Assembly (NCBI GenBank): GCA_949130495.1
Contig: OX422213.1
Span: forward strand, 535,231,467-535,295,466
Length of the DNA stretch: 64,000 bases
Origin: Sambucus nigra
Lineage: Eukaryota > Streptophyta > Magnoliopsida > Dipsacales > Adoxaceae
Direction of reading: 5' to 3'
Position numbers and translations under genes: made by a program. The notes beneath the pieces are model-generated. The model had not been told where the DNA came from. It made no database searches and was given only the letters and a program-made list of their open reading frames with translations. Shown here in pieces: positions 46,893-58,783 of this stretch. Position 1 is the stretch's first letter. Every line of letters begins with the position of its first letter.

Positions 46893-47094
46893 GAAGCGCG
46901 TATTTTTTTAAGTATTTACAATGTTTGTCCCGGAGCTTTGAAAAGTATAGTTTTGGTTACCTTTTATTACAGAAACTTATATTTTGGCCCCCAAAACTTA
47001 TTTTTCTATCGTATATATGAAAAAAAATTGCCGAAAACTCCGTGGGTATAGTCGCACCCACTCGGGACCATGTAGGTCCGCCCCTGCCTGTCTA

Positions 47095-48044
47095 ACAAAA
47101 TAATTTTAGGCTTAATTAAGAGATGATCACCTGACAACCAATTACAACAAGGAAAAAGAAAAAGGAAAAGAAAATAATAATTAATAAAGAACACGAATGT
47201 CAATGTTCTTAATTGAATTAAAGTTTGATACATTGAAGCTTAAATATATATACAAATTATAATTTTAAAAAGGTCAAAACTCATTAAGAACACAAAACAA
47301 GAACTTTTTATCTCTAAAACACATAATACTGACGAATTAACCAAAAAAATGACACATGGAATAAAAATCAAAGTAACTTTAGAAATCACTGCCCTCACGG
47401 CGACACGTCGTATGTCACTGATAGATAAACACTTGATATGAAATCATAAGTCAAATTAACTTGAGAAGTCGCCGCCCGACGACACACCATATGTTACCGG
47501 TAGACAAACAAGCAATACACAGTCTAGGTGCGGGTTCTATAGTAAAGCTTGTAAAAAGATTTGTTTGTTTTTACCCTAAGCACATAAGTCCTTGATGAGT
47601 TCCATATTTTTCCTTCACTCTCTACACTTTTAGATATATTTTGATATCAATGAGAGAGACTTTCTAATGGTTGAATGTGAGATAAAGAAAGGTGAAGTGT
47701 AGATATATTGTAGCAATTAGACTTACCGCATTTTAATTGAGAGATAGATAGAGAGAGAGAGGGATGAACAAAAGGGGGGGGGGGGTAAGAAGGAGACGAA
47801 TATGGGAGGGGAGGGGAATATAGACACTTTTTTGAGAGAAATAAAATCCATTTGGTTGTAAATAAAAGAAAAAAGAGCATGACATATGGACACCTTACTT
47901 CTGAACAACAACTCATGTAGTCTAGTTTATAATAGTTATATAGACATACAATCTAAGTCATATAATATGTGACACCTTTTGATCTTCAATTCATTTAATT
48001 TTAGGTTATTTTTTACATTGACCCAAGAGATGATGCCATCAATA
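47095..48044. other. Intergenic, nothing recognised
   Basis: AT-rich. It contains a drifting duplication (47390-47440 and 47462-47515: GTCG.CG..CGACAC, then ATGT.AC.G.TAGA.AAACA) and a G11 run with GA-rich surroundings (47740-47815). No coding motif; open frames of 60-90 codons are low complexity. Confidence 0.5.
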
Positions 48045-48137
48045 GACATAACCCTCCACTTTTAAAATAATTAGACTTATCCCTGAATGTGCATCTACTC
48101 GCTTGTACCTTAGGCATCAACCCACTTGTACTATATA
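48045..48137. mobile_element. Left arm of an inverted-repeat MITE split by the Tekay element
   Basis: GACATAACCCT at 48045-48055 begins a stretch whose reverse complement recurs at 57931-57981, ending AGGGTTATGTC. Later shared pieces are CTTTT, AAATTA and a CATGCAT/TGTGCAT region. The two arms are separated only by the Tekay element. Confidence 0.65.
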
Positions 48138-50622
48138 TGTAAGGCCCTAAAACATGATTAGGAAGGTTAATTACAAGATTAAGTATAAGTTATTAGTTAT
48201 AAATTGGTTATGTGTGTTAAACATGTTAATTATCATGTTTAGGGGATGCATGTTCATGTGATATATATGTGGTTTATATTAGATGCTAATCGAGCTTATG
48301 ATCGGGGATAACATGTTCAGAGCATATGACTAGTTATGTGGTTAAATGCATCATAAATTATGTTTTTAATGCATGATTATGTTTATAAAATTAAATTAGG
48401 ATGTTGATACGAAATTGGCAATGTTTGGTCGCCAAATGTGAAAGTTTTGAGATTTTCGATAAATTACTACTTTCCTGTTCGAAGCCCAAATTAGGCGTAC
48501 TAGTTTATGATTTTGGGAAAACACAAATTATGAAAGTTGTAGATATATGAATTAATGTTATAACACAATAAACGGTGTGTTAAACGGAGGCTCGTACAAG
48601 AAGTTATACCGAAAGTACGAAACAAGGGAAAATATGTCCATCCCTTAAGTGACATTTGTCTTATTAGCACACCATGTGCTATTTTTTGATTGGTTGAAGG
48701 GTGGGTGATGGTTTGGCCGACTTAAACTTGTTAAAACAACTCACTTTTTCAGCCAATTCAGCTATGAACAAGAGTTTTGCCTAAAGAGAGAGAAAGAGAA
48801 GAAAGTTAAGGAAGAAATCTTCGGAAAATTTCTATTAATCGAGAAATCCTCGTAAGGTAATTACTTCTTTATTAAAGTTGGTCACATGGATGAGTTATAC
48901 ACTTAGCATATTTTTATTTTTGATTTGGATAAATATTTTAATGATACCCATATTGCTAAATTGTGTTGGAACAAGGATGGTTTAAGAACATGTGTAAGAA
49001 CGAGTATTAGGATCGTAAATGTTAACTTTAAAGCTAACATGATTTTAATTCCCTCCTTTTGATGCTTTTTAATTTAGGAAATTCATCTTTTTGATGTGTA
49101 TATGTGTTGAAACATGTTTATTATATGTTTCCATGATTGATACTCAAGGTTGAGGTTATGTATGCTTAAAAATGTTAAGTTATGCTTTAATGTTCTTTTT
49201 CGACCTAGTTGTGCTAAAAATGGTATAAATCATGGAATACTTATTGGAATTGAGTAATTCTAGTTGGAGAGTAAACTAGACTCATATATGTATAACATAT
49301 CTGAAAACTGTATAAAAATATCAAGGAATGAACCTTTGGTGATAGCTTGAAGTTTTGGTTTAAAATCTTCCCTAAAGGAGCAAGAATGCATACTAGGTGT
49401 TTGATGTTTTGCTCAACATAGAAAATGAGCCCTAAAAATTATGAAACATTAATTTTGTATTATTCAATGTGTTAAATGATATTGGGTGGAATATCATGCA
49501 AATTTATGTGGTATAAAAATTATGAAAATTCCAGGAAGTTGAAGTTGTGTTGCTGTTTTTCTTGAAAAACGATTTGAAAAAGGTTGTAACAAAATGGGAA
49601 TAACTTCGTCTAGCGAATTCGTAATTTAATTCCGTAAATTTTGTTAGAACCCTAATTACTTGGGTGTTATAGAAATATGAAGTATCATATTTAATTCCTC
49701 CTTAGTTATTTCTGATTGACCAAATGATGTGATATATTATTGGGTTTGATGTTAATCGGTGTATTCAAATACTAATGACATTGACTTGTTAGGTGGGGAA
49801 GCTACTAATACTACCATACCGAGGAAGTAGTTTGGTATAAATCTTAGCACCAAATCCAAGGTGAGTGACCTACCCTATGAAATATAGATGCTTATATGTT
49901 CATATTAAAATGTTTAGTTAAACACATGTGTTAAAATGTTTATGGGAGTGATGTTGTATTTAGGAAACATATGCATATGACAAAAAATGTTAAGCGATGT
50001 TATATAATGATATGGACTAGTGAGTCATTTATCTAATGTTAAGGACTGTGGTGGGTCCTACGGGATGTGGCGTTCCTATTAATCCAACTTAAAGGTTTGT
50101 GTACTCGGGCCTAATAAAGGGACATAGTGGTTCCCAATAACTGTGGTGGGTTAATTGGACTGTGGCAGGTTCAGGCTTGCGAGAGTTTCATAATTCTTGT
50201 TGGGTTATAGCATTAGAACAAAATAAAAATGGTTATTAAATTTGGTTATATGTGTGGTATATGGTCATTCACTAAGCCTTTATAGCTTACACTCTTTAAT
50301 ATTTTGTTTCAGGTATGCTTATCATTTGGAGTTCACTGCCATGTTAGGATCTTAAAATGGGGGAGTGACGAATATCTAATATGGTTTGAATGTCAACAAG
50401 CTTTTTGTGTAAATTTTAAACTAAGGATCTTGGGTATGTAAAGTTGTATGGTATTTATAAGTTACATTTAAAGGTAGTTATGTTTTTATCGAAACATGCC
50501 TTTGAGAAAGAAAACAAAATCTTATGCTATTTTTCCTGAGAGATTTAAATTAAAGCATTGTTAAAGGGAATTTGTCTCTAAATAAAATGATGAGTTTAAC
50601 TTAATTAAGTCGAGGCGCGACA
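48138..50622 (+). repeat. 5' LTR of the Tekay-type element
   Basis: Starts TGTAAGGCCCTAAAAC and ends GGCGCGACA. 2485 bases; matches 55461-57929 throughout, with small indels (for example an extra ATTCATT in the right copy and about 18 extra bases near 48705 in the left). Confidence 0.94.
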
Positions 50623-50625
50623 ACT

Positions 50626-50641
50626 TGGTATCAGAGCATGG
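50626..50641 (+). other. Primer-binding site (initiator tRNA-Met type)
   Basis: TGGTATCAGAGCATGG three bases after the LTR end. Confidence 0.93.
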
Positions 50642-50789
50642 TTATTAGATTCTGGACAGGGCGTGAGGGTCTAGATTGGCAATGGACACTAGAAAGTGAG
50701 TTTGCTACACGTCTGGATTTTGACGAACAATGTTAATATTAAATTGCGGCTATTGTATTTTGTTTATGTTAATTATATTGCAGTGAGCG

Positions 50790-51992
50790 ATGGATCCACA
50801 CGAGCCGTATGATAGAACAGAGGGTGAGGCATCTTATGTTCCTAGTAGTCAGTAGGGACATAAACATATGGAAATGGAGGAGCCATAGGTGCAACAACAA
50901 CCTATTGATGATGCGGGAAGAATATTACGTGCTGTGGCACAATTAATGGAACAAGATAGAGGTGGAGAACATAGTGGGGATAAGGATAAATTGCATGAGA
51001 GGTTCATGAAGTTAAATCCGCCAGCATTTACTGGAACTACTGATCCGTTAGTGGCAGAGGGGTGGATTATAAATGTGGAAACAATATTCAAGGTGATGGA
51101 AGTGCGAGATGAACAAAAGGTTTTTTTAACAACCTTTAGGTTAGAGGATGATGCAAAGTTATGTTGGGATGCTACAGAAAGGTTACTTACTACAATTGGG
51201 GGATTGGTGCCAATAAATCCTCCACAAATTATATGGGAGAGGTTTGTGAAGGTGTTCTTTGAAAAATATTTCTCAACTCTTTATAGGAAAGTGAAAGAGG
51301 AAGAATTTGTCACATTGAAACAGGGGAACTGAATAGTGGCAGAGTATAAAGCTTTATTTATATCCTTATCCATATTTTCACCTGACTTGGTGAGGACGGA
51401 AGAAAGTAAATGTAATCGGTTTCAAACTGGGCTGAGTGTAGATATAAAAAGCATCGTTGCTAATATGAAGATCACAGATTATGTGGACTTGGTGGATAGG
51501 GCCATGGTGTCAGAAAAGTCAATGAAAGAAATGCAAGATGAACACTCGAAGAAATCTAGACACGATGGTATAAGATCATATGGATGGGAGACGGGAACCT
51601 CAACTCAGAGTGTAGTGCGAGGAGTACCTAAGGGCCAAGAATTTAAAAATAATATAAGTGCACGTGGAAGATTTCAAGCTCGTGGGGGAAGGACTGGGAT
51701 GAATTGGACAGAAAATGCATCTGTATCGGTACCGAGGGCCATAATTTGTTATAGATATGGTGGTCAAGGGCACATGTCTCGAGAGTGTACAATAGCTGAG
51801 ATGACACCTTTATGTTTCCATTCTCACCAACCAGGGCACTTACGAAATAATTGTCCAATGATGGGAGCTACAACATCAGTTGGGAGTGTGGAAGTAGGAG
51901 GTAGGAGTTCTACACAGAATGTACCCATGGGAGGTAGAGGAGGTATATCCCAAAGTCAAGGTCAAGTCATAGTGTTTGCACTGATGCAATAA
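50790..51992 (+). pseudogene. Tekay gag
   Basis: Start ATG at 50790-50792 (MDPHEPYDRTEGEAS). Stops come after about 20 codons and again near 50886. The main gag domain is open from 50889 to 51332 (FMKLNPPAFTGTTDPLVAEG, then DDAKLCWDA and a WERFVKVFFEKYF stretch). It is interrupted by TGA at 51330-51332, then continues to 51992 (VAEYKALF, then CNRFQTGL). Two zinc knuckles near the end read CYRYGGQGHMSREC and CFHSHQPGHLRNNC; in both the second cysteine is lost (Tyr and Ser). Gag would build the particle and bind RNA; this one could not bind zinc properly. Confidence 0.9.
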
Positions 51993-52475
51993 GATGCACA
52001 AGCTATGCCTAACGTAGTAACAGGTACACTTCCTATTGGTGATAAAGATGCTTATGTGTTAATAGATCCTGGTTCTACACATTTTTTGTGTCTTTGCTTT
52101 ATCTGTTGCATCTTAATAAACCATTATCATCATTAGATTATGGTTTAGCTATTGTTACTCAAGTGGGGAAGGGGGGGGGGGGGGAGGGTTATTGAGAGGG
52201 TATAAAGGGAGTGTGTGGTGCGAGTGGGTGAAAAAGAATTACTAGTTGACTTGTTACCTCTCGATATGCGTAACTTTGATGTGATACTGGGTATGGATTG
52301 GTTGGACTCATATCATGTATATTTAGATTGCTTTAGGAAGGAGCTAATGTTTCGATTACCTGGTGAACCTGAATTTAAACTTGTTGGGGAATGAAATGTC
52401 ACTCCAACATGTTTGATTTCTGCTATGAAATCTTATGAATTGTTAAGGAAAGGGTGTTAGGGTTATCTTTCCCAT
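51993..52475 (+). pseudogene. Tekay protease
   Basis: Continues gag after a TAA at 51990-51992. GTLPIGDKDAYVLIDPGSTH carries the catalytic D of D-S/T-G, with proline in place of Ser/Thr. A frameshift near 52085 and a G14 run (52171-52184) break it. MRNFDVILGMDWLDSYH (about 52267-52317), the conserved ILGMDWL block at the end of the domain, follows. Confidence 0.85.
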
Positions 52476-53210
52476 GTGGTGAACATAAGACAAGAGGCTA
52501 GAAATATATCATCTATACGAGTAGTTAATGAGTTTCCAGATGTCTTCCCAGAAGAACTCCCAGGGTTAGCACCAAACCGCGAGCTAGAATTTGCGATTGA
52601 GTTGGTACCAGACACCGCACCAATATCTATTTCACCATATCGTATGGCACTTGAGAATTAAAAGAGCTAACATTACAGTTGCAAGATTTGTTAGATCGTG
52701 GTTTTATAAGGCCTAATGTATCACCATGGGGAGCCCTAGTATTGTTTGTGAAAAAGAAAGATGGAACCATGAGACTATGCATCGATTATCGTCAATTGAA
52801 TAAGGTGACTATCCGTAACAAATACCCACTACCCCGAATTGATGACTTGTTTGATCATTTGTAAGGAGCCAAAGTGTTTTCCAAGATCGATCTCGTATCC
52901 GGATATCATCAATTGAAAGTAAGAGACTCTGACATTTCTAAAACTACCTTTCGTTCCAGGTATGGACATTATGAATTTCTTGTCATGCCATTTGGGTTAA
53001 CAAATGCACCGCCTGTATTCATGGATTTGATGAACCGTATATTTCACCCATACGTGGATTCTTTTGTTATTGTCTTCATTAATGATATTTTGACATATTC
53101 TCGTAGTAGGGATGAGCATGAGCACCACCTGCGTATTATTTTACAAACCTTGGAGAGAAGCAGTTGTATGCTAAGTTTTTTAAATGTGAATTTTAGCTAG
53201 ACAGGGTAGT
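52476..53210 (+). pseudogene. Tekay reverse transcriptase with altered active site
   Basis: [20 protein letters not shown] (52524-52583) is the standard gypsy RT entry. Then [31 protein letters not shown] with the first catalytic aspartate, and [10 protein letters not shown]. The usual FIDDI motif reads FINDI (about 53077-53091): the first aspartate of the pair is asparagine, a single G to A change, which should abolish DNA synthesis. Stops at 52659-52661 (TAA), 52862-52864 (TAA) and 53198-53200 (TAG) split the frame. Confidence 0.92.
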
Positions 53211-54024
53211 ATTTTTGTGACATATTATTTCTGCTGATGGTATTTGTGTTGATCCCAAGAAGGTAGAAGCAGTAATGAATTGGGAAAGACCAACTAGTAT
53301 GACAGAGGTACGTAGTTTTTTTGGATTGGCGGGCTATTACAGGAGGTTTATACCGAGGTTCTCTTCTATTGCATTGCTATTGACTAAGCTTACCAGAAAG
53401 GAAAACAAGTTTGTGTGGAGTAGTGATTGCGATAAAAGCTTTGAAAATTTAAAGGGTAAGTTGACATCAGCTTCGGTATTGACAATCCCAACGGGTACAA
53501 AAGGTTTAGTCATTTATAGTGATGCGTCGTATCAAGGACTTGGTTTTGTATTAATGCATCATGAAAAGGTAATTTCTTTTTCTTCTCGATAGTTAAAGAT
53601 ACATGAACGCAACTACCCTATACATGATCTTCAGTTCGCTGCATTAGTTTTTGCATTAAAGATCTGGAGACATTACTTATATAGTGTTAGTTGTGAAATT
53701 TTTACTGACCATCAAAGCTTAAAATACTTGTTTACTCAAAAAGACTTGAACTTGAGGCAAAGAAGGTGGAAGGAACTTATAAAAGATTATGATTGTACGA
53801 CACATCACCATCCGGGTAAGGCTAATGTTGTTGTCGATGCTTTGAGTAGAAAATCTGGAGGCATAGTATCTTGTATTTATTTTATTCGATTTGACATGCT
53901 GAGAGAGTTAGCTTTAATGGGGGTGGAGTTAATTTTGAATGAGTCTTACGGAATAGTAGCATATTTAACTATTAGACCCACATTGATAGACTGGATAAAA
54001 CAAGCACATGCAGGAGATACATAA
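53211..54024 (+). pseudogene. Tekay RT thumb and RNase H
   Basis: [19 protein letters not shown] and [14 protein letters not shown] are the connection between RT and RNase H. RNase H opens [17 protein letters not shown], with the first catalytic aspartate in YSDAS. After TAG at 53590-53592 it continues [20 protein letters not shown] and [12 protein letters not shown], then [12 protein letters not shown] and [11 protein letters not shown]. The domain is complete apart from the stop and a TAA at 54022-54024. It removes RNA after reverse transcription. Confidence 0.9.
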
Positions 54025-55172
54025 TTGGAGAAAGTGAGAGATAATATGAAAAAGGGTAAAGTAAATGAATTTTCTATTCGTAATGATGACATTATTATGT
54101 ACGATAACCGTTTGTGTGTACCTAACGTGCCTAATTTAAGAAGAACAATTTTAGAGGAAGCCCACCGTTCTTCATATGCTAAGCATCCAGGGAACACGAA
54201 ACTGTATAGAGATTTGAAATAATATTATTGGTGGCCGAGAATGAAACACGACATTGCAGATTTTATTGCTAGATGTCTAGTTTGCCAACAAGTGAAGGCG
54301 GAGCATCAGAATCCGAATGGTTTACTACATCCCTTACCTATTCTTGAGTGGAAATGGGAGCATGTTACTACAGATTTTGTTATAGGTTTATCAAAATCAT
54401 CACGAGGGTTTGATTCTATTTGGGTTATCGTTGATAGGTTGACTAAGTCTGCACATTTTCTTCCTGTTAAAGCTACTTACTCCATGGATAGATATGCAAA
54501 AATATATGTGGATGAGATTATCAGATTGCATGGTGCACCTGTTTCTATTATTTCTGATCGAGATCCTAAGTTCACTTATCATTTTTGGCCTAGTTTACAA
54601 CAAGCTTTGGGGACTAAATTGAAATTTAGTACAGCTTTTCATCCTCAGACTGATGGGCAGTTAGAAAGAACGATGCAAACACTTGAAGACATGTTACGAA
54701 TTTGTGTATTGGTGTTCAAGGGAAGTGGGGATGAACACTTGCCACTAATAGAGTTTGCTTATAATAATAGCTATCATTCGAGTATTGAGATGGATCCTTA
54801 TGAAGCTTTATATGGGAGAAAATGTAGAAATCCAGTGTGTTGGACTGAAGTAGGAGAATGAAAACTACTTGGGCCAGAAATTATGCAGCAGACTACTGAA
54901 AAGATAAATCTCATTCATAATCACTTGAAAGTGGCGCAAAGTAAACAAAAAAGTTAAGCGTATAATCGAAGGAAAAAATTTAAATTTGAGGAAGGTGATC
55001 GATTATTCCTACGTGTTTCTCCTTGGAAAGGGGTTATGAGATTTGGGAAGAAGGGAAAGTTAAGTCCCAAATACATTGGCCCTTACGAGATAGTGAAACG
55101 GGTTGGAGCTGTAGCTTATAAGTTGGCATTACCACCAGAATTGTCTCGGATACATGATTTTTTCATATATCC
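54025..55172 (+). pseudogene. Tekay integrase
   Basis: The zinc domain has H residues in EAHRSSYAKHPG and the C-x2-C of RCLVCQQ, with a stop TAA at 54220-54222 between them. The core is open from 54241 to 54861. Its catalytic triad is intact: D in TTDFV (54373-54375), D in SDRDPKF, and E in GQLERTMQ, with 35 residues between the last two. After TGA at 54859-54861 and TAA at 54955-54957 the GPYEIVKRVGAVAYKLALP block (the GPF/Y module, about 55078-55135) is seen. This is the best-kept enzyme of the element. Confidence 0.92.
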
Positions 55173-55424
55173 ATGTTATGGAAGTATATGGATGATCCTT
55201 CACATGTGTTTATTTCACAACCGATAGAGCTTCAAGATAACATGACCTACGTGGAGGAACCCATTGCTATTGTAGATCGAAAGGAGAAAGTGTTACATAA
55301 TAAAACCATTTCACTAGTTAAGGTGATGTGGAGAAGTCATAACATGGAATATGCCACCTGGGAAGGAGAGAATAACATGAAGAAGCAATATCCTCATCTG
55401 TTTGATAAGTTTCTCATGCGTTAA
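55173..55424 (+). pseudogene. Tekay chromodomain
   Basis: In another frame after an indel near 55170: PIELQDNMTYVEEPIAIVD, then KVLHNKTISLVKVMWRSHN, then EYATWEGENNMKKQYPHLF. It fits the chromovirus C-terminal chromodomain, which in this group is thought to steer integration towards marked chromatin. The aromatic cage is hard to judge; W in VMWRSH and W in ATWE are present. Natural stop TAA at 55422-55424. Confidence 0.88.
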
Positions 55425-55446
55425 ATTTCGAGGACGAAATTTTTAT

Positions 55447-55460
55447 AAGAGGGGTATAAT
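55447..55460 (+). other. Polypurine tract
   Basis: AAGAGGGGTATAAT directly precedes the right LTR; GAGGACGAAATTTTTATAAG before it is a usual end of Tekay pol. Confidence 0.8.
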
Positions 55461-57929
55461 TGTAAAGCCCTAAAACATGATTACGAAGGTTAATTACATG
55501 ATTAAGTATAAGTTATTATTCATTAGTTATAAATTGGTTATGCATGTTAAACATGTTAATTATCATGTTTAGGGGATGCATGCTCATGTGATATATATGT
55601 GGTTTATATTAGATGGTAATCGAGCTTATGATCGGGGATAAGATGTTTAGAGCATATGACTATTTATGTGGTTAAATGCATCATAAATTATGTTTTTAAT
55701 GCATGATTATGTTTATAAAATTAAATTATGGTGTTGATACGAAATTGGCAATGTTTGGTCGCCAAATGTGAAAGTTTTGAGATTTTCGATAAATTGCTAC
55801 TTTCCTGTTCGAAGCCCAAATTAGGCATACTATTTATGATTTTGGGAAAACACAAATTATGAAAGCTGTATATATATGAATTAATGTCATAACACAACAA
55901 ACGTTGGGTTAAACGGAGGCTCGTACAAGAAGTTATACCGAAAGTACGAAACAAGGGCAAATCTGTCCATCCCTTAAGTGACATTTGTCTTATTAGCATA
56001 CCATGTGCTATTTTTTGATGGTTTGACCGGCTTAAACTAGTTAAAACAGCTCACTTGTTCATCCAATTCAGCCATGAACAAGAGTTTTTCCTAAAGAGAG
56101 AGAAAGAGAAGAAAGTTAAGGAAGAAATCTTAGAAAAATTTCTATAAATCGAGGAATCCTCGTAAGGTCATTACTTCTTTATTAAAGTTGGTCACATGGA
56201 TGAGTTCTACACTTAGCATATTTTTATTTTTGATTTGGATAAATATTTTAATGATACCCATATTGCTAAATTTTGTTGGAACAAGGATGGTTTAAGAACA
56301 TGTGTAAGAACGAGTATTAGGATCGTAAATGTTAACTTTAAAGCTAACATGATTTTAATTCCCTCCTTTTGATGCTTTTTAATTTAGGAAATTCATATTT
56401 TTGATGTGTATATATGTTGAAACATGTTTATTATATGTGTCCATGATTGATACTCAAGGTTGAGGTTATGTATGCTTAAAAATGTTAAGTTATGCTTTAA
56501 TGTTCTTTTTCGACCTAGTTGTGCTAAAAATGGTATAAATCATGGAATACTTATTGGAATTGAGTAATTCCAGTTGGAGAGTAAACTAGATTCATATATG
56601 TATAACATATCTGAAAACTGTATAAAAATACCAAGGAATGAACCTTTGGTGATAGCTTGAAGTTTTGGTTTAAAATCTTCCCTAAAGGAGCAAGAATGCA
56701 TACCAGGTGTTTGACGTTTTGCTCAACATAGAAAATGAGCCCTAAAAATTATGAAACATTAATTTTGTATTATTCAATGTGTTAAATGATATTGGGTGGA
56801 ATATCATGCAAATTTATGTGGTATAAAAATTATGAAAATTCTAGGAAGTTGAAGTTGTGTTGCTGTTTTTCTTGAAAAACGATTTGAAAAAGGTTGTAAC
56901 AAAATGGGAATAACTTCGTCTAGCGAATTCGTAATTTATTTCCGTAAATTTTGTTAGAACCCTAATTACTTGGGTGTTATAGAAATGTGAAGTATCATAT
57001 TTAATTCCTCCTTAGTTATTTCTGATTGACCAAATGATGTGATATATTATTGGGTTTGATGTTAATCGGTGTATTCAAATACTAATGACATTGATTTGTT
57101 AGGTGGGGAAGCAACTAATACTACCATACCGAGGAAGTAGTTTGGTATAAATCATAGCACCAAATCCAAGGTGAGTGACCTGCCCCATGAAATATATATG
57201 CTTATATGATCATATGAAAATGCGTAGTTAAACACATGTGTTAAAATGCTTATGGGAGTGATGTTGTATTTAGGAAACATATGCATATAATAAAAAATGT
57301 TAAGCGATGTTAAATAATGATATGGACTAGTGACTCCTTTATCTAATGTTAAGGACTGTGGTGGGTCCTACGGGATGTGGCGGTCCTGTTAATCAAACTT
57401 AAAGGTTTGTGTACTCGGGCCTAATAAAGGGACATGGTGGTTCCCAATAACTGTGGTGGGTCAATCGGGCTGTGGCGGGTCCAGGCTTGCGAGAGTTTCA
57501 CAATTATTATTGGGTTATAGCATTAGAAAAAAAAATGGTTATTCAATTTGGTTATATGTGTAGTATATGGTCATTCACTAAGCCTTTATAGCTTACACTC
57601 CTTTAATGTTTTGTTTCAGGTATGCTTATCATTTGGAGTTCACTGCCAAGTTAGGATCTTAAAATGGGGGAGTGACGAATATCTAATATGGTTTGAATGT
57701 CAAGAGGCTTTTTGTGTAAATGTTAAACTAAGGATCGTGGGTATGTAAAGTTGTATGGTACTTATAAGTTACATGTAAAGGTAGTTATGTTTTTATCGAA
57801 ACATGCCTTTGAGAAAGAAAAAAAAATGTTATGCTATTTTTCCTGACAGATTTAAATTAAAGAATTGTTAAAGGCAATTTATATCTAAATAAAACAATGA
57901 GTTTAACTTAATTAAGTCGGGGCGCGACA
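55461..57929 (+). repeat. 3' LTR of the Tekay-type element
   Basis: Starts TGTAAAGCCCTAAAAC and ends GGCGCGACA; 2469 bases. A 66-codon open frame near its end (57548-57748) also exists in the left copy and is not a gene. Confidence 0.94.
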
Positions 57930-57981
57930 ATATGCATGTGAGGAGTTAAGTGTAATTTGTTGAAAAGCAAAGGGTTATGTC
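57930..57981. mobile_element. Right arm of the MITE split by the Tekay element
   Basis: Ends AGGGTTATGTC (57971-57981), the mirror of GACATAACCCT at 48045. Begins with ATATG, the right target-duplication candidate of Tekay. Confidence 0.65.
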
Positions 57982-58775
57982 AAAATACAACATTATCTCA
58001 GTGGGCAAAGTAAAAAAAAATGATTTTTCACTTGCACAATCAGTAAGGAACACTTATTAAATCTAACGTTCGATTTATTAAATTATGCATCACATATTAT
58101 TGAGGGGTGTAAAACTTAGTTTATACAGGTGTCAGTGGAACTTTCTTGACAATAATACTATTGATAACAACTAATTATCTAAGATATCATACACACAAAG
58201 AAATGTTTGCATGCACAAATACATACATGAGACGTACACATAACCATTTGCATTATACCTTAAATTGTCGCCTCATTTTTGGCACTTTTGGTTTCGACTA
58301 CTAAAATAAAAACTAATAATTAAGAATAAACTATCAAAGCCTTTGCAATTCATTTATTGTTTATGTATAGTAGTGCTTTCATAACTTTGTGCTACAATAT
58401 ATACATTTACATAATTCCAAATCACTTCATTTGACATATCAAAATTTTTACTAATTTTTTTATCGAAATTTATCAAAAAGTCCATGTAGTATTCCTCGAA
58501 AGTGGAATGTTCTTTAGGTGGGATATATGATATGTGTTGGAGAGTCTGACTCTATATATTTATTCAGACAAGTTTGCGATCCACCCGATATATGAGGGCT
58601 TATAATTTTTTTTAACAAAGGTAAATAAGAAATTAAATCACAATAATTTAACAAATACGAAGTTAAATTAAAGCATTACTTAATGAAATACATAAAAAAA
58701 TATGTGATAAAAAGTAAAATTAGGCATTAATGACATGCATTTAAAATACATGATACCTTCTATGTTAATTGATAT
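57982..58775. other. Intergenic, nothing recognised
   Basis: AT-rich, no coding or RNA-gene signature seen. Confidence 0.5.
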
Positions 58776-58783
58776 GCAAACAA

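Larger units (their letters stand above)
45588..47086. mobile_element. hAT-type DNA transposon, non-autonomous (1.5 kb)
   Basis: CCTGTCTA stands directly before (45580-45587) and after (47087-47094): an exact 8-bp TSD, the hallmark of hAT. The ends are imperfect inverted repeats: CAATGGCAGAACTAGGATT on the left and, reverse-complemented, CAGGGGCGGACCTACATGG on the right, with GTGGGTGCG-like continuation on both. The CA-GGGCGGA ending is common for plant hATs. No transposase frame is seen. Inside, 45757-46171 is a small fold-back-like repeat, and 46527-46892 a possible captured segment. Confidence 0.88.
48138..57929 (+). mobile_element. Tekay-type Ty3-gypsy chromovirus, full length but inactive
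   Basis: LTR 48138-50622, primer site 50626-50641, gag from 50790, protease, RT, RNase H, integrase and chromodomain to 55424, purine tract 55447-55460, LTR 55461-57929. The order RT-RNase H-integrase makes it gypsy, and the C-terminal chromodomain with Met-tRNA primer site makes it a chromovirus of the Tekay/Del kind. Flanks ATATA (48133-48137) and ATATG (57930-57934) match at four of five bases as a TSD. Frequent stops, a changed RT active site and broken zinc knuckles show it cannot move by itself. Confidence 0.93.

Noticed and set aside
47647..47916. Pro/Ser-rich minus-strand frames
   Set aside because: They are produced by a G-run and GA-rich low-complexity sequence.
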